A stretch of 64,000 nt of DNA from Mahella australiensis 50-1 BON (GCF_000213255.1 NC_015520.1:1570001-1634000), one strand, 5' to 3'; positions 21,308 to 31,161 are shown, counted from the first letter of the stretch. Numbers and translations: made by a program. The notes: generated by a model from the letters alone, not told the origin.

Positions 21308-22366
21308 ATGTTGATAGGAATTATAGGCTATTATGGCTTCAATAATTTAGGTGATGAGCTTAATCTTAAGGCAATAATGAATAATATGAAGAGACAATAC
21401 GGCCATGATACGCAGTTTATCGTATTTAGCGATTGCAAGGTTATCGAAGGCCAGGTAGACTACCGAATTGTAGGCGTCAATTATTTTCCGCAAGGTAATA
21501 CTATCGATATCATGAATCGCTGCGATTTATTGATAATAGGTGGAGGTGGTATGGTATATTTGGGGGAATATTGGTTCCCGTTTATGAGCGACGCCGTAAC
21601 CACGCCCTACATTATATACCGCGTAGGTATAGATGATAGAGCAACATCACCAAGCGTTATAAACCACTATCAAAAATTGTTTGATAAATCCATAGGTATA
21701 AGCGTACGCGATAGCTATAGTTTGAACGCTTTCATGCGATATTTTTCCGGTCAAGCCGAAAGGATACCCGAGGCCATATGGGCTCTGCCATTATGTCAAA
21801 ATGATGTAAATATCATCAATCAATCTAGGCTAAAAATAGGCATAAATTTAAGATGTTTTGGCAACAATCAACCGACATTATATGCGACCTTCATACCATT
21901 TTTGAGATGGTTGAAGCAGATGGGGCATCAAATTTATTTTATCCCGTGCCAGGTAATGAAGTCTAATCCCGCTCTAAACGATAACAACATACACCGTATG
22001 ATTGCCCCTGAAGGCTCCTTCATATTAAAAGATGAAGCATCTTCAGAAGAAAGATATAATTCCATAGCATCCACGGATATATGCGTAGGCATGCGCCTTC
22101 ATTTTTTGGTATCGGCGTTAAAACACAGCATACCAGTTATTGCTTTAAATTACCATACCAAAGTAAAAGCCCTCATGGATGACATGAATCTTAGAGAATA
22201 TTGCGTAGACCCATATAACTCAAATATAAGCACTATATTGCAACAACGCTTTACGGAAATTCTAAAACACAGAAGTAACATATCACAGCAATTAACTCAA
22301 TCGAATGCTGTGTTAGTCTCCAAAGCTCTAACATGCATCCAATATAATCCCAACTGTAATTCGTAA
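21308..22366 (+). CDS. polysaccharide pyruvyl transferase family protein (CsaB-like)
   Basis: Likely transfers pyruvate from PEP to a cell-wall or spore-coat polysaccharide. Family features: GIIGYYGFNNLGDEL at the N-terminus (~3-17), LLIIGGGGMVYLGEYWFP (~75), the central KIGINLRCFGNN and C-terminal CVGMRLHFLVSALKHSIPVI. Start at ATG 21308, after AGAAGG, 2 bp beyond the previous stop. The last codons and the stop lie inside repeat copy 3, so the natural C-terminus may have been altered by its insertion. Confidence 0.88.
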   Translation: MLIGIIGYYGFNNLGDELNLKAIMNNMKRQYGHDTQFIVFSDCKVIEGQVDYRIVGVNYFPQGNTIDIMNRCDLLIIGGGGMVYLGEYWFPFMSDAVTTPYIIYRVGIDDRATSPSVINHYQKLFDKSIGISVRDSYSLNAFMRYFSGQAERIPEAIWALPLCQNDVNIINQSRLKIGINLRCFGNNQPTLYATFIPFLRWLKQMGHQIYFIPCQVMKSNPALNDNNIHRMIAPEGSFILKDEASSEERYNSIASTDICVGMRLHFLVSALKHSIPVIALNYHTKVKALMDDMNLREYCVDPYNSNISTILQQRFTEILKHRSNISQQLTQSNAVLVSKALTCIQYNPNCNS

Positions 22367-22638
22367 TATAACAAATTCAGCGCATGCAATGATATAAATC
22401 CTACGCCCGCTCATGAAATATTGCTGGCGTACTTACAATTCGTTTCGCTTGAGCAAGCTAACACCGGCAATTCGCGTCCATGCTCAGTGCCGGCTGGTCG
22501 GGCGTCCATGCCCGACCTACGCTTGCTCTACGCTGCACTCATTGAGTACGCCTACGCAATATTTCGAGGCGTTCTCCGGCTTTATATCGTTTGCATCGCT
22601 TTATATCGCTCGTTTCAGGTAGATGTTACGAATTGCAG
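22354..22638 (-). repeat. copy 3 of the MITE-like repeat, with both terminal inverted repeats
   Basis: 285 bp bounded by CTGTAATTCGTAATAT (22354-22369) and the inverted CTGCAATTCGTAACAT (22623-22638), 14 of 16 identical. Inside, GAAATATTGC and a GGCGTACT segment pair across the element, and a perfect GTCGGGC/GCCCGAC hairpin lies at ~22497-22516. Both flanks match copy 1, but the core is different. No coding potential for a transposase. Oriented opposite to copy 1. Confidence 0.78.
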
Positions 22639-22687
22639 ATCCCAACAAGCCAATTGACACCCCTTAGGGGAGGGTGGTAAAATAATT

Positions 22688-23416
22688 GTGTCGGAATTGA
22701 TAATGAGAGGTGCGTTATGCTTGAACGGTAGTTTATCATCGGCTGTAGTATTTTTTGAGGGACTGGCTTCTTTTTTATCCCCATGTGTGCTTCCTCTTAT
22801 ACCTGTATATATTACCTATTTAACTGGTCAATCCATTGACAATATAACACGACACAGTAACGCTAAAAGAGCATTGATATGGAATGGCCTGGCTTTTGTT
22901 ATAGGATTTTCTATAATATTTATCCTGCTAGGTGCCACAGCAACCAGCATAGGACGTTTTTTATTGCAAAATAGCCGATTATTCAGTCGTATAGGCGGCA
23001 TTATAGTTATATTCTTCAGTTTATTTCAAATGGATATCATACCCATACGATGGCTTAATTATGAAAAGCGCCTGAACACAGGAAACACTGTGCCAGGTTT
23101 TATCGGTTCGCTCTTAATGGGAATGGGTTTCAGCTTTGGTTGGACGCCATGTATAGGACCCATTCTGTCGTCAGTGCTGATAATGGCTGGTAATGCTTCT
23201 ACTCTATGGGAGGGTATATCGCTGTTGGCCATATATTCGCTCGGTTTAGGCTTGCCATTTATGCTCATAGCGATATTTTTTGAATATTTGCTGGGATATC
23301 TGCAGAGCATTTATAAATATATGAAAGCTATAAAAATCATAAGCGGTACCTTGCTTATGATTATAGGTCTGCTTATGATAACCGGCAGATGGGAAACGTT
23401 ATTTCAAATAACATAA
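22688..23416 (+). CDS. ccdA: CcdA/DsbD-type thiol-reductant transporter
   Basis: 242-residue polytopic membrane protein carrying electrons from cytoplasmic thioredoxin to outside thiol proteins. Six hydrophobic segments; the reactive cysteines appear as FLSPCVLPLIPVY (~30) and GWTPCIGPILSS (~157), the CcdA signature pair. A GTG at 22688 after GGAGGG is the best start; a TTG 33 nt later is possible. The thioredoxin-like lipoprotein follows 23 bp downstream, making a redox pair. Confidence 0.92.
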   Translation: MSELIMRGALCLNGSLSSAVVFFEGLASFLSPCVLPLIPVYITYLTGQSIDNITRHSNAKRALIWNGLAFVIGFSIIFILLGATATSIGRFLLQNSRLFSRIGGIIVIFFSLFQMDIIPIRWLNYEKRLNTGNTVPGFIGSLLMGMGFSFGWTPCIGPILSSVLIMAGNASTLWEGISLLAIYSLGLGLPFMLIAIFFEYLLGYLQSIYKYMKAIKIISGTLLMIIGLLMITGRWETLFQIT

Positions 23417-23439
23417 TGGTAAAAAGAGGAGAACAGAAC

Positions 23440-24114
23440 ATGAAATGGAGAAACTTAAAAAACATATTGCTTATAACAATAATAATAGCTGTGACCGTAT
23501 CCGGATGTTCTTCCGGTTCAAATCCGATTTCTCAAGATATAACCGATAAACAGAACGATATCGATACGCAGTCACCGCAAGAACAAACCGAAACGCCTGC
23601 AACCGAAGGGAATACTGATAACCAAACTGCATTAAAAGAAGCTTTGCTGGAAGGCATGATGGATATCCCTATAGAAGATTTTGAATTAGAAGATCTAAAT
23701 GGCGACAAAATAAAGCTTTCTGATTATAAAGGCAAGATCGTGCTGCTCAATTTCTGGGCTACATGGTGTCCGCCATGCCGAGAAGAAATGCCTTATTTCC
23801 AGGAAATATATGAAGAGTATAAAGATTATGATGTGGTTGTACTGACGGTAAATTCCACATCGGTGGAACTCAGAGGTGGCACCGATAGCGAACAAGCTGA
23901 GAAAAACGCAAGAAAATTTATGGAAGATAACGGTTATACCTTTCCGGTCCTTTTAGATAAAGACGATGAGGTATGGGCTATTTATCAACAGAGAGGAATA
24001 CCAGCCAATTATATAATCGATAAAGATGGCATAGTCCGCTATGCCTTCGGTGGAGCATATCCTAATAAGGAGCAGATAATTCAATATATAGAAAATATTA
24101 GAGCCATAGAGTGA
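23440..24114 (+). CDS. ResA/TlpA-type thiol-disulfide oxidoreductase lipoprotein
   Basis: 224 residues. Signal peptide with lipobox TVSGC (Cys ~25), an acidic linker, then a thioredoxin fold of the TlpA/ResA kind with active site WATWCPPCREE, a cis-Pro in GIPANYIID and EMPYFQEIYEEY helix. Acts outside the membrane, reduced by the CcdA protein encoded just upstream. Start at MKWRNL (23440), which has GAGGAG 8 nt upstream; earlier in-frame ATGs overlap ccdA. No c-type cytochrome gene is nearby, so a role in general disulfide or spore redox chemistry is equally possible. Confidence 0.93.
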   Translation: MKWRNLKNILLITIIIAVTVSGCSSGSNPISQDITDKQNDIDTQSPQEQTETPATEGNTDNQTALKEALLEGMMDIPIEDFELEDLNGDKIKLSDYKGKIVLLNFWATWCPPCREEMPYFQEIYEEYKDYDVVVLTVNSTSVELRGGTDSEQAEKNARKFMEDNGYTFPVLLDKDDEVWAIYQQRGIPANYIIDKDGIVRYAFGGAYPNKEQIIQYIENIRAIE

Positions 24115-24131
24115 GCATTGCTCACTCTATG
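24105..24131. terminator. hairpin shared by convergent genes
   Basis: CATAGAGTGAGC-ATT-GCTCACTCTATG, a perfect 12-bp stem that contains both the tlpA-like stop and the obg stop. It lacks a long U-run, so termination may be inefficient. Confidence 0.5.
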
Positions 24132-25396
24132 TAATCAAACTCTATAGCTCCAATTTTCACCGTACAGCCGTTTCTGGCGCCTTGAGCCTTGAGCGCTTTG
24201 AAAACGCCGTTGTCTTCGAGCACTTTTTGAAAGTATGCCAGCGAATCGGGGTCGTCTATATTGGTCATGCGCAGCAGTTTATCTATAAGGCTGCCTTCTA
24301 CTATATAACTCTCATCGTCTTTTTTTATATTATAATTTAACTCTTGCTTGGGTACATAAACTACCTCTGCTTGCTCGGAAACAAAACCCTCATGCTTGGG
24401 TAAGCTATCCAGCATTTTCAATACCTCGTATAATACCTGCTCGAAGCCTTGTCCTTTGGCTGCCGATACAGCAAATATTTTATAACCGCATTTATCGGCT
24501 GCTTCTTTTATGCGCTCAAAATTCTGCTGTGCTTCCGGCAGATCCATCTTATTAGCCAATATTATTTGAGGCCTTTTAGCCAGTTCTTCATTATAAAGGC
24601 GCAATTCTTCATTTATTTTATAAAAATCGTCCACAGGATCGCGTCCAGCCATTCCAGATGCATCTACCACATGCAATAAAAGCCGTGTTCTCTCTACATG
24701 GCGTAAAAACTCATACCCAAGCCCTGTACCCTCATGAGCTCCTTCTATGAGCCCGGGAATGTCAGCCAATACAAAGCTGCGTCCATCCGGCGCATAAGCC
24801 ACGCCCAAATTCGGCGATAATGTAGTAAAAGGGTAATCTGCTATTTTAGGCCTGGCAGCCGTCATGATAGATAATATTGTCGATTTACCGGCATTGGGAA
24901 AACCTATAAGCCCTACATCGGCTATCATCTTAAGCTCCAATATAACCCATCTTTCCTGACCTGGTTCTCCCTCCTGGGCAAAGCGCGGAGTCTGGCGCAC
25001 CGAAGTAGTAAAATGTGCGTTGCCTTTACCGCCTTTGCCGCCATAGGCTACTATGATTTGCTGACCATCGTTTATTAAGTCGCCTATTATCATACTGGAT
25101 TCGGCGTCTATGACGACGGTACCTACAGGCACCTTTATTATAAGGTCTTCACCGTTTCTACCGCGCATATTGCTGCCTTGACCATGCTGACCGCGCTGCG
25201 CTTTATAATGCACTTTATACTTGAAATCCATAAGGGTATTCATATTTTGATCAGCCTGCAATATGACATTGCCGCCGTCGCCACCATCGCCACCGTCCGG
25301 CCCCCCACGGGGCACATATTTTTCGCGGCGGAAGGATATAGCACCATTGCCGCCATCACCGCTTTTTACATATATTTTCGCTCTGTCTACAAACAT
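24122..25396 (-). CDS. obg: Obg GTPase (ribosome assembly, stress and sporulation)
   Basis: 424 residues. N-terminal Obg domain rich in glycine (GGPDGGDGGDGGNVI), G domain with G1 GFPNAGKST, G3 DIPGLIEGAHEG, G4 NKMDLP, and a C-terminal OCT domain of the Gram-positive form (~345-424). Binds the 50S subunit. Start at MFVDRA (25396) after AAAGGT rather than the ATG 15 nt earlier. It follows rpmA, in the canonical rplU-prp-rpmA-obg order. Confidence 0.97.
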   Translation of the reverse strand: MFVDRAKIYVKSGDGGNGAISFRREKYVPRGGPDGGDGGDGGNVILQADQNMNTLMDFKYKVHYKAQRGQHGQGSNMRGRNGEDLIIKVPVGTVVIDAESSMIIGDLINDGQQIIVAYGGKGGKGNAHFTTSVRQTPRFAQEGEPGQERWVILELKMIADVGLIGFPNAGKSTILSIMTAARPKIADYPFTTLSPNLGVAYAPDGRSFVLADIPGLIEGAHEGTGLGYEFLRHVERTRLLLHVVDASGMAGRDPVDDFYKINEELRLYNEELAKRPQIILANKMDLPEAQQNFERIKEAADKCGYKIFAVSAAKGQGFEQVLYEVLKMLDSLPKHEGFVSEQAEVVYVPKQELNYNIKKDDESYIVEGSLIDKLLRMTNIDDPDSLAYFQKVLEDNGVFKALKAQGARNGCTVKIGAIEFDYIE

Positions 25397-25427
25397 ATTT
25401 CTACCTTTCACCGCCTTCCATAAATAA

Positions 25428-25456
25428 AATTAAAGGCCCCACAGCTTAGGGCTGTG
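25428..25456 (-). terminator. possible attenuator between rpmA and obg
   Basis: Minus strand: CACAGC-CCTAA-GCTGTG followed by GGGCCTTTAATTTTATTT. A 6-bp stem with a broken U-run; it may reduce read-through from ribosomal genes into obg. Confidence 0.3.
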
Positions 25457-25478
25457 CGACCTCGTTATTTTTAAGCGA

Positions 25479-25769
25479 TTATTGTACAGCAGATTGCTCA
25501 TAAACGCTGGCTACGGTCTTATCGCGGCCTTTCTTCTCGAACTTTAATATGCCATTGACTTTTGCAAACAGCGTATCGTCACTGCCTATACCCACGTTGA
25601 GCCCTGGATGAATCTTGGTACCGCGTTGCCTTACTAGGATATTGCCTGCCAAAACGAACTGACCATCGGCCCTCTTTGCTCCAAGGCGCTTCGATTCACT
25701 TTCACGTCCGTTTCTGGTACTACCCATACCTTTTTTATGAGCAAATAGCTGTAAATCTATATTCCACAT
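25479..25769 (-). CDS. rpmA: ribosomal protein L27 with cleavable N-terminal extension
   Basis: 96 residues. Core L27 sequence [20 protein letters not shown] is preceded by MWNIDLQLF, the Firmicutes-type extension cut off by Prp before the protein can function at the peptidyl-transferase centre. The protease gene is directly upstream (5 bp). Confidence 0.98.
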   Translation of the reverse strand: MWNIDLQLFAHKKGMGSTRNGRESESKRLGAKRADGQFVLAGNILVRQRGTKIHPGLNVGIGSDDTLFAKVNGILKFEKKGRDKTVASVYEQSAVQ

Positions 25770-25773
25770 GGTC

Positions 25774-26103
25774 TTACACCCCTTCCTCGATAATTCTAAT
25801 ATTGCCTTTATAACCTTGTTCTATATTTTTCAATCCCAATTCCATAGCTCTGAGCAACAATTGCGCATCATCCTGTGTCCGCCCATATTCATCGGGTAAA
25901 AAGCATATCATATTGCCTTTATCCATCTCAAGCTGTATAGGTATATTCAGCAACTCCTGCAGCGACAACGCGGTAGTCTGAGCTACCATGGATACGGCCG
26001 CGCATACAATATCGCCGCCCTCGTCGCCATAATTTGCATGGCCTTCTATAGAAAATCCTTTTATACTTCCATTCTCGGCTTTATAGAATTTTACCGATAT
26101 CAT
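25774..26103 (-). CDS. prp: Prp, ribosomal-processing cysteine protease
   Basis: 109 residues (YsxB/Prp family) that remove the L27 extension. The catalytic His is in [20 protein letters not shown] (His ~22, Cys ~34), 12 residues apart as in the family. Overlaps rplU by 4 bp. Confidence 0.96.
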   Translation of the reverse strand: MISVKFYKAENGSIKGFSIEGHANYGDEGGDIVCAAVSMVAQTTALSLQELLNIPIQLEMDKGNMICFLPDEYGRTQDDAQLLLRAMELGLKNIEQGYKGNIRIIEEGV

Positions 26104-26411
26104 ATGGTTATAGCAGTTATGCGCACTTTCGTATATGGCTGACGATGGCCTTGCTTTTTGCGATAATCTTTTTTAGGCTTATACTTAAAAACCGTTATTT
26201 TAGGGCCCTTGCCATGCTCAAGCACTTGAGCCTGTACCGATGCGCCTTCAACAACAGGTTTGCCTATTTTGACTTCATCGTCACCGGACAACATTACGAC
26301 TTCATCGAATGTAATCGTCTGCCCTTCCTCGGCATTCAGCCTTTCCATTTCGACTATATCGCCTTCTTGTACCTTATATTGTTTGCCGCAAGCCTTTATA
26401 ATAGCGTACAC
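26100..26411 (-). CDS. rplU: ribosomal protein L21
   Basis: 103 residues; typical [18 protein letters not shown] start and [20 protein letters not shown]-terminal signature. GTG start at 26411 with GGAGG 9 nt upstream. First gene of the operon. Confidence 0.98.
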   Translation of the reverse strand: MYAIIKACGKQYKVQEGDIVEMERLNAEEGQTITFDEVVMLSGDDEVKIGKPVVEGASVQAQVLEHGKGPKITVFKYKPKKDYRKKQGHRQPYTKVRITAITI

Positions 26412-26481
26412 GTTCTCTACCTCCTCTAACCAGTCTCGCCGAAATAAGGCAAAATTTTAAAGCCATTTTCGAGCGGCTACT
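26412..26481 (-). promoter_or_regulatory. 5' leader of rplU, possibly the L21 autoregulatory leader
   Basis: The ~70-nt leader contains AGCC...GGCT and TGCC...GGCGA short stems just upstream of the ribosome site. Firmicutes rplU mRNAs often carry an L21-binding leader; the position fits, but I did not verify the consensus. Confidence 0.4.
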
Positions 26482-26487
26482 TGCGTT

Positions 26488-26517
26488 ATTGTATCATATC
26501 ATTGCTCAATCTGTCAA
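26488..26517 (-). promoter_or_regulatory. promoter of rplU-prp-rpmA-obg
   Basis: Minus-strand TTGACA (26512-26517), 18-bp spacer, TACAAT (26488-26493). Confidence 0.7.
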
Positions 26518-26674
26518 CAAGGGAGCTTGTATGGAAAACATTGACATGCATTGTAGTTTGACTAATCAGTTACCAAGCTTGTGAGATACCTGAACAGTCA
26601 CATTGTAGTTGTATTGTATAATATCTCCGTCAGTGTTATATTATATCTATCATCACATGGCAGGAGGATTTTCA

Positions 26675-28066
26675 ATGCATAAAGCCATCACTTTTGGCAA
26701 TGCTTCGGATGAGGAACGCTTGGCTATGACTATAGCAAAAAGGCTTATGCAAGCCGGCGCTCGGTGTTACTTAGTAGGCGGAGCAGTAAGGGATCGCCTC
26801 CTCGGTATATATACCACAGATATAGATATAGAAGTATACGGATTAAGTTATGAAGAGATAGCGCAGCTTATAAACCCTATACTGCACGTTGATCTGGTGG
26901 GCAAACAGTTCGGCGTGTTGAAGGCTCATGGACACGATATAGATATAGCGCTGCCCAGGATAGAGAAAAACACCGGGGCTGGCCATAGGGATTTTGATGT
27001 AACAGTTGACCCTGAGCTCGATATATATCAAGCCTCACGCCGACGCGATTTTACCATAAATGCTATTATGCTGGATCTGTCTACTATGGAGATTATAGAC
27101 CCTCATGGCGGCTTAAAAGATCTAGAATCCCATGTGCTGCGTCATGTCGATGACAATACATTCGCTGACGACCCATTGCGTGTCTATCGTGCTATGCAGT
27201 TCGCAGGACGTTTAGAATATACTATAGCGCCTGAAACCCTAGCTTTATGCAGGCATGTAGACACAACTGCGCTGCCTAAAGAACGCATATACAATGAGTT
27301 CAAAAAACTTCTATTACAAGCAAAAAGGCCGTCAATGGGCCTCAAATATATGCCTGATCTTGGATTAATACAACAGTATCCTGAACTGGCCGCCCTTATA
27401 GGTAATCCAGAGGATCCGAAATATCACCCCGGCGAGCGCGATACATGGGAGCATACGCTCATGGTAGTAGATTATGCAGCCAATCTGCGAGAAAAAAGCA
27501 TGCATCCCGATGTACTCATGTGGGCAGCACTGTGCCATGATGTCGGTAAGCCGCTAGCCACACATGTTTCTAAAAATGGCAGGGTATCTGCAACCGGCCA
27601 TGATAAAATCGGAAGGAGCATAGCCGAAACCCTTCTCAATCGCATAACCGAACACAAGCATTTAATAAAAGCGGTACTGCCATTGGTGGAATACCATATG
27701 CAGCCTTTATTATTATATAAGCAAAAGAATAAAGTAACGGATGGCCAGCTAAGAAGGCTGGCCAACTCTGTAAATTATCACGAATTGTTGCTATTATCGG
27801 AAGCTGATACCATGTCCAAAAAAAGCGGTGCTGTATCGGATGCGCACATAAAATGGCTTAGAAGTCGCTTTGACGCTCTAAACCTTATTCCGGGGCAAAA
27901 AATAAAGCCTATAGTACAAGGTAAAGACCTCATAGCCATAGGCTTACGACCCGGCAAACTATTCTCCGATCTACTTCATCAGGCATATGAATATCAGCTA
28001 GATGGTATGCCCAAAGAAGAGATACTTGAGATTATAAAACAAAAAGCTGCTTCTCATAACATATGA
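26675..28066 (+). CDS. cca: CCA-adding/poly(A) polymerase-type nucleotidyltransferase with HD domain
   Basis: 463 residues of the class II polymerase family. The head has CYLVGGAVRDRLLG and the two-Asp motif TDIDIEVYG, then RRRDFTINAIMLD and DDPLRVYRAMQFAGRL. A C-terminal HD domain shows EHTLMVVDYA and ALCHDVGKP, absent in the minimal Bacillus-type Cca but common in clostridia. It builds or repairs tRNA 3' ends, though poly(A) addition cannot be excluded. Start MHKAIT (26675) after AGGAGG. The last 13 bp overlap the convergent hydrolase gene. Confidence 0.92.
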   Translation: MHKAITFGNASDEERLAMTIAKRLMQAGARCYLVGGAVRDRLLGIYTTDIDIEVYGLSYEEIAQLINPILHVDLVGKQFGVLKAHGHDIDIALPRIEKNTGAGHRDFDVTVDPELDIYQASRRRDFTINAIMLDLSTMEIIDPHGGLKDLESHVLRHVDDNTFADDPLRVYRAMQFAGRLEYTIAPETLALCRHVDTTALPKERIYNEFKKLLLQAKRPSMGLKYMPDLGLIQQYPELAALIGNPEDPKYHPGERDTWEHTLMVVDYAANLREKSMHPDVLMWAALCHDVGKPLATHVSKNGRVSATGHDKIGRSIAETLLNRITEHKHLIKAVLPLVEYHMQPLLLYKQKNKVTDGQLRRLANSVNYHELLLLSEADTMSKKSGAVSDAHIKWLRSRFDALNLIPGQKIKPIVQGKDLIAIGLRPGKLFSDLLHQAYEYQLDGMPKEEILEIIKQKAASHNI

Positions 28067-28761
28067 GGCAATATAATAGTGCCATGCCATCCTATACCAG
28101 CACAGGCATCTATAAATTCCTGCGGGTCGGCGGTATTCTCTGCAAACATGCCATAATGCATCGGTACAGCTATCTTAGGTTGTACAGCCGAAACGAGCTG
28201 TGCAGCCTCCTGGGCTGTCATATTGCCCCATCTTCCGTTTATCGGCACAAACATGATATCGGGTCTTAGGCCGGTCACCTCATGTACCACTTCTTCTGTA
28301 TACTCCGAATCCCCTGTATGGTATATGACATAGGTACCATCATCTATAACCAGGCCTATAGCATCGCTGTATTTACCAGATGTGTGCTCAGCCGTTACCG
28401 CTTTAAGCGATAGTCCCATAAGTGTTTTCTGCTGTCCGCGATCCAACACATGAAATCTATCAGGTGATAGCCCCAGTGCCTTATAATGTTCCAAGCACGA
28501 TGAGGGCCCCATAAATATCGCATCGCTTTCATTATAAATAGGTATTATTGTATCCGGGTCAAAGTGATCCAAATGGTCATGCGTGCTTATGATAATATCG
28601 CAGTCTAACTGTTCTGGCATGGTATTTATCGGCATCAACCTATGCAACCCTTCGGCGCTCTCTACAGAATGTGAAAGATATGGATCAATGCATACCTTCA
28701 CCCCATCAGCTAAATTTAAAACAAATCCAGCTTGTCCCAACCATTGCATAACTATGTCCAT
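28054..28761 (-). CDS. metallo-beta-lactamase-fold hydrolase (UPF0173/UlaG-like)
   Basis: 235 residues. Metal ligands are visible as STHDHLDHFD (HxHxDH), VTAEHTSGKYS, YHTGDSEYTEE and a final MHYGMFAENTAD. This group includes the predicted hydrolases next to AmmeMemo genes; substrate unknown. It overlaps the radical-SAM gene by 10 bp, so it belongs to that operon. Confidence 0.88.
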   Translation of the reverse strand: MDIVMQWLGQAGFVLNLADGVKVCIDPYLSHSVESAEGLHRLMPINTMPEQLDCDIIISTHDHLDHFDPDTIIPIYNESDAIFMGPSSCLEHYKALGLSPDRFHVLDRGQQKTLMGLSLKAVTAEHTSGKYSDAIGLVIDDGTYVIYHTGDSEYTEEVVHEVTGLRPDIMFVPINGRWGNMTAQEAAQLVSAVQPKIAVPMHYGMFAENTADPQEFIDACAGIGWHGTIILPHML

Positions 28762-29750
28762 CGATCTTCCTCCTTAAAAACACCTTTTATTTTTAAGCCG
28801 CACTGTATGCAGCAACTATCTTTTATACCTGTAACCATAGGTATAATATCGCGCCTTATAAGCAGCTTGCCACATCTCGGGCAGTAAGTGTTGTCATCTA
28901 TACCTATTATATTACCTATATACACATACGACAGATTTTTATCGGCTACATTTTTCAATCGCCGTAATGTTTCTACAGGAGTCGGCGGCAGCATCATTTT
29001 ATAATTTGGGAAATAGCGAGAAAGGTGCATCGGTATACCCTTATCTACCGATGCCAACCACTGCGAAAGCTCGCTTATTTCATCATCACTGTCGTTCAAA
29101 CCGGTAACTATAAGGGTAGTAACCTCCACATGCGTATTGGCAGCTGCTCTTTGTATAGTACGCAAAACCGCGTTTATCTCGCCTTTGCATATTTTACGGT
29201 AATAATCGTTTCTAAAACTCTTTAAGTCTATATTCATTGCATCTATATAAGGCAGTAATTCCATAAGCGGCTGTTCTTCTATAAACCCATTGGTTACCAG
29301 CACATTCTTCAGCCCGCGCGTTCTGGCTTTTTTGGCACACTCCAGCACATATTCGTACCATATAAGCGGTTCATTATACGTATATGCTATACCTATACTG
29401 CCATCCTTGTCTCCTATACCCACCAACTGATCAGATGATGCTCGTCTAGTCGGTGCATCCTGTTGAGCTATAGACCAATTCTGGCAGAACTGGCATCGAA
29501 AATTACATCCCGTAGAACCCACCGACAGTATATAACTCCCAGGATAAAAGTGATAAAGAGGCTTTTTCTCTATAGGATCGAGCGCCATCGATGAAATACG
29601 CTCGTATGATGTTGCTATTAAGCGGCCTCCCACATTTTGGCGCACGCGGCATATACCAGCTTTGCCAGGTCTTATAAGACAGTGATGCGGACACAATAAA
29701 CACCGAACCGCATCGTTGGCAGCCTTTTCATAATACAATGCTTCTTTCAT
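28752..29750 (-). CDS. amrS: AmmeMemoRadiSam-system radical SAM enzyme
   Basis: 332 residues. The SAM-binding cluster motif CNFRCQFCQNW lies at ~82-92. There are additional cysteine pairs at both ends (CLLCPHHC near the N-terminus and CPRCGKL...CCIQCGLKI at the C-terminus), likely auxiliary iron-sulfur or zinc sites. The trio of AMMECR1, Memo and a radical SAM protein is conserved in anaerobes, with no established reaction that I can state. It follows the fused partner gene by 2 bp. Confidence 0.9.
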   Translation of the reverse strand: MKEALYYEKAANDAVRCLLCPHHCLIRPGKAGICRVRQNVGGRLIATSYERISSMALDPIEKKPLYHFYPGSYILSVGSTGCNFRCQFCQNWSIAQQDAPTRRASSDQLVGIGDKDGSIGIAYTYNEPLIWYEYVLECAKKARTRGLKNVLVTNGFIEEQPLMELLPYIDAMNIDLKSFRNDYYRKICKGEINAVLRTIQRAAANTHVEVTTLIVTGLNDSDDEISELSQWLASVDKGIPMHLSRYFPNYKMMLPPTPVETLRRLKNVADKNLSYVYIGNIIGIDDNTYCPRCGKLLIRRDIIPMVTGIKDSCCIQCGLKIKGVFKEEDRWT

Positions 29751-29751
29751 T

Positions 29752-31161
29752 TCATTTATGCCTCTCTACAGTAAAGCGCTCTATGGTATAAGGTTCATCG
29801 GGACGTATCCCGGCCTTTTGCAATGCTATAGAAAGCTGCTGCTGCGGTGTATCCACCCCTTCCAAATCAGGTAATAAAAGCCCACTCCTATATCCTCGCC
29901 GTACTATAACACCATAGCGCTTGGGATCGAGTTCTTCAATAGAATTTACAGGCTCAGCCGGATTTAATACGTCTACAGAATACTCAAGAGCATCCAGCTC
30001 ATCTTCTTCTATTGGTTCAAAACGAGGATCCCGTGTGCTGGCGCTTATAGCGTTGTGTATAATCTCAGAAGCCACATTCTCATACACAGGGCTTATCGTA
30101 CCTATACATCCTCTCAATTCTCCATTTTTATGAATGGATACAAAAACCCCTGCTTTTTTAGTCAACATCTCATCCGGTAAATCTTTGCCGGGCTTTATAA
30201 CTTTACCTTGCCTTATATATGTCTCTACAGTTTGCCGGGCTAATGCTACATATGGATCCTCGCCATCCCGTATGCGTTTCATATCAGCAAAATGCTTTGC
30301 TTTTACACTGTCCAACAGTTCCCTTTCTTTTGATCTATTCCCTACTTCTACGGCTACGACACCATAACCTACGCCAAAGGGTCCTTCATGAGATAATACA
30401 TTTGCTGAAAATTCATAGCCATCCAATGCACCCAACATCGCTATAATAGAACGCATGCCGCATTCGGCAGCTTCTTCTATAAGTCGCTTATCCATGCTTA
30501 CTATGCCTGCTACATCGCTCTTAGATAATAAATCCAACAGTTTCTCATCAAATTCCCTTCCTAGAGGCGTATAACCGTTTGGCGAATCGGGTGTAAGTTT
30601 GTGCGAAAGGTCCCCGCTGGCTATGATAACCACATTTTTATCGCTTTCTTCCACCGCTTGTTGCACAGCCTTGCCGAAGGCATATATCTCCTCATATGAT
30701 AGAAATCCATACGTAATATGAACGAGATGTGGCGCATGATAGCGCTTTTCAACGAAATATAGCGGCACTAAAGCCCCGTGATCCATACTATCATCTATGC
30801 CATAACGCATCATAGCCCTACCATCCAGCAAAGCACATGTAATATCGTACCTAGATGCTACATCGGCTATAGCCATGGTAAGCGGTTTATCTATATCGTA
30901 GGAAATCTTCACTTGTGGAGCTCTAAAGCTACCCAAGTCGCCGCTTATGCTACTTTCATAATACAGTGCCATAGCATCTCTGAATACCGGACCATGTGGT
31001 GTTATTATAATGATGTCGTTGGGCTTGAGCTCAGCTATGCGCTGCGCACATTCGTCCATTGACCGCGCGGTTTTTGCGATCGCTGCTTCTTCGCCATGCC
31101 CCACCTCAGGCACAATTATCGGCGGATGAGGCATAACGAATGATGCTAAAATCCTACCCAT
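29752..31161 (-). CDS. fused Memo/LigB-like and AMMECR1-domain protein
   Basis: 469 residues. Residues 1 to ~270 are a class III extradiol-dioxygenase-like (LigB/Memo) domain ([38 protein letters not shown]). Residues ~285-469 are an AMMECR1 domain ([29 protein letters not shown]). It therefore carries two of the three AmmeMemoRadiSam components on one chain, with the radical SAM protein encoded next. Function of the trio is unknown. It starts 24 bp after ribH and may be co-transcribed with it. Confidence 0.92.
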   Translation of the reverse strand: MGRILASFVMPHPPIIVPEVGHGEEAAIAKTARSMDECAQRIAELKPNDIIIITPHGPVFRDAMALYYESSISGDLGSFRAPQVKISYDIDKPLTMAIADVASRYDITCALLDGRAMMRYGIDDSMDHGALVPLYFVEKRYHAPHLVHITYGFLSYEEIYAFGKAVQQAVEESDKNVVIIASGDLSHKLTPDSPNGYTPLGREFDEKLLDLLSKSDVAGIVSMDKRLIEEAAECGMRSIIAMLGALDGYEFSANVLSHEGPFGVGYGVVAVEVGNRSKERELLDSVKAKHFADMKRIRDGEDPYVALARQTVETYIRQGKVIKPGKDLPDEMLTKKAGVFVSIHKNGELRGCIGTISPVYENVASEIIHNAISASTRDPRFEPIEEDELDALEYSVDVLNPAEPVNSIEELDPKRYGVIVRRGYRSGLLLPDLEGVDTPQQQLSIALQKAGIRPDEPYTIERFTVERHK

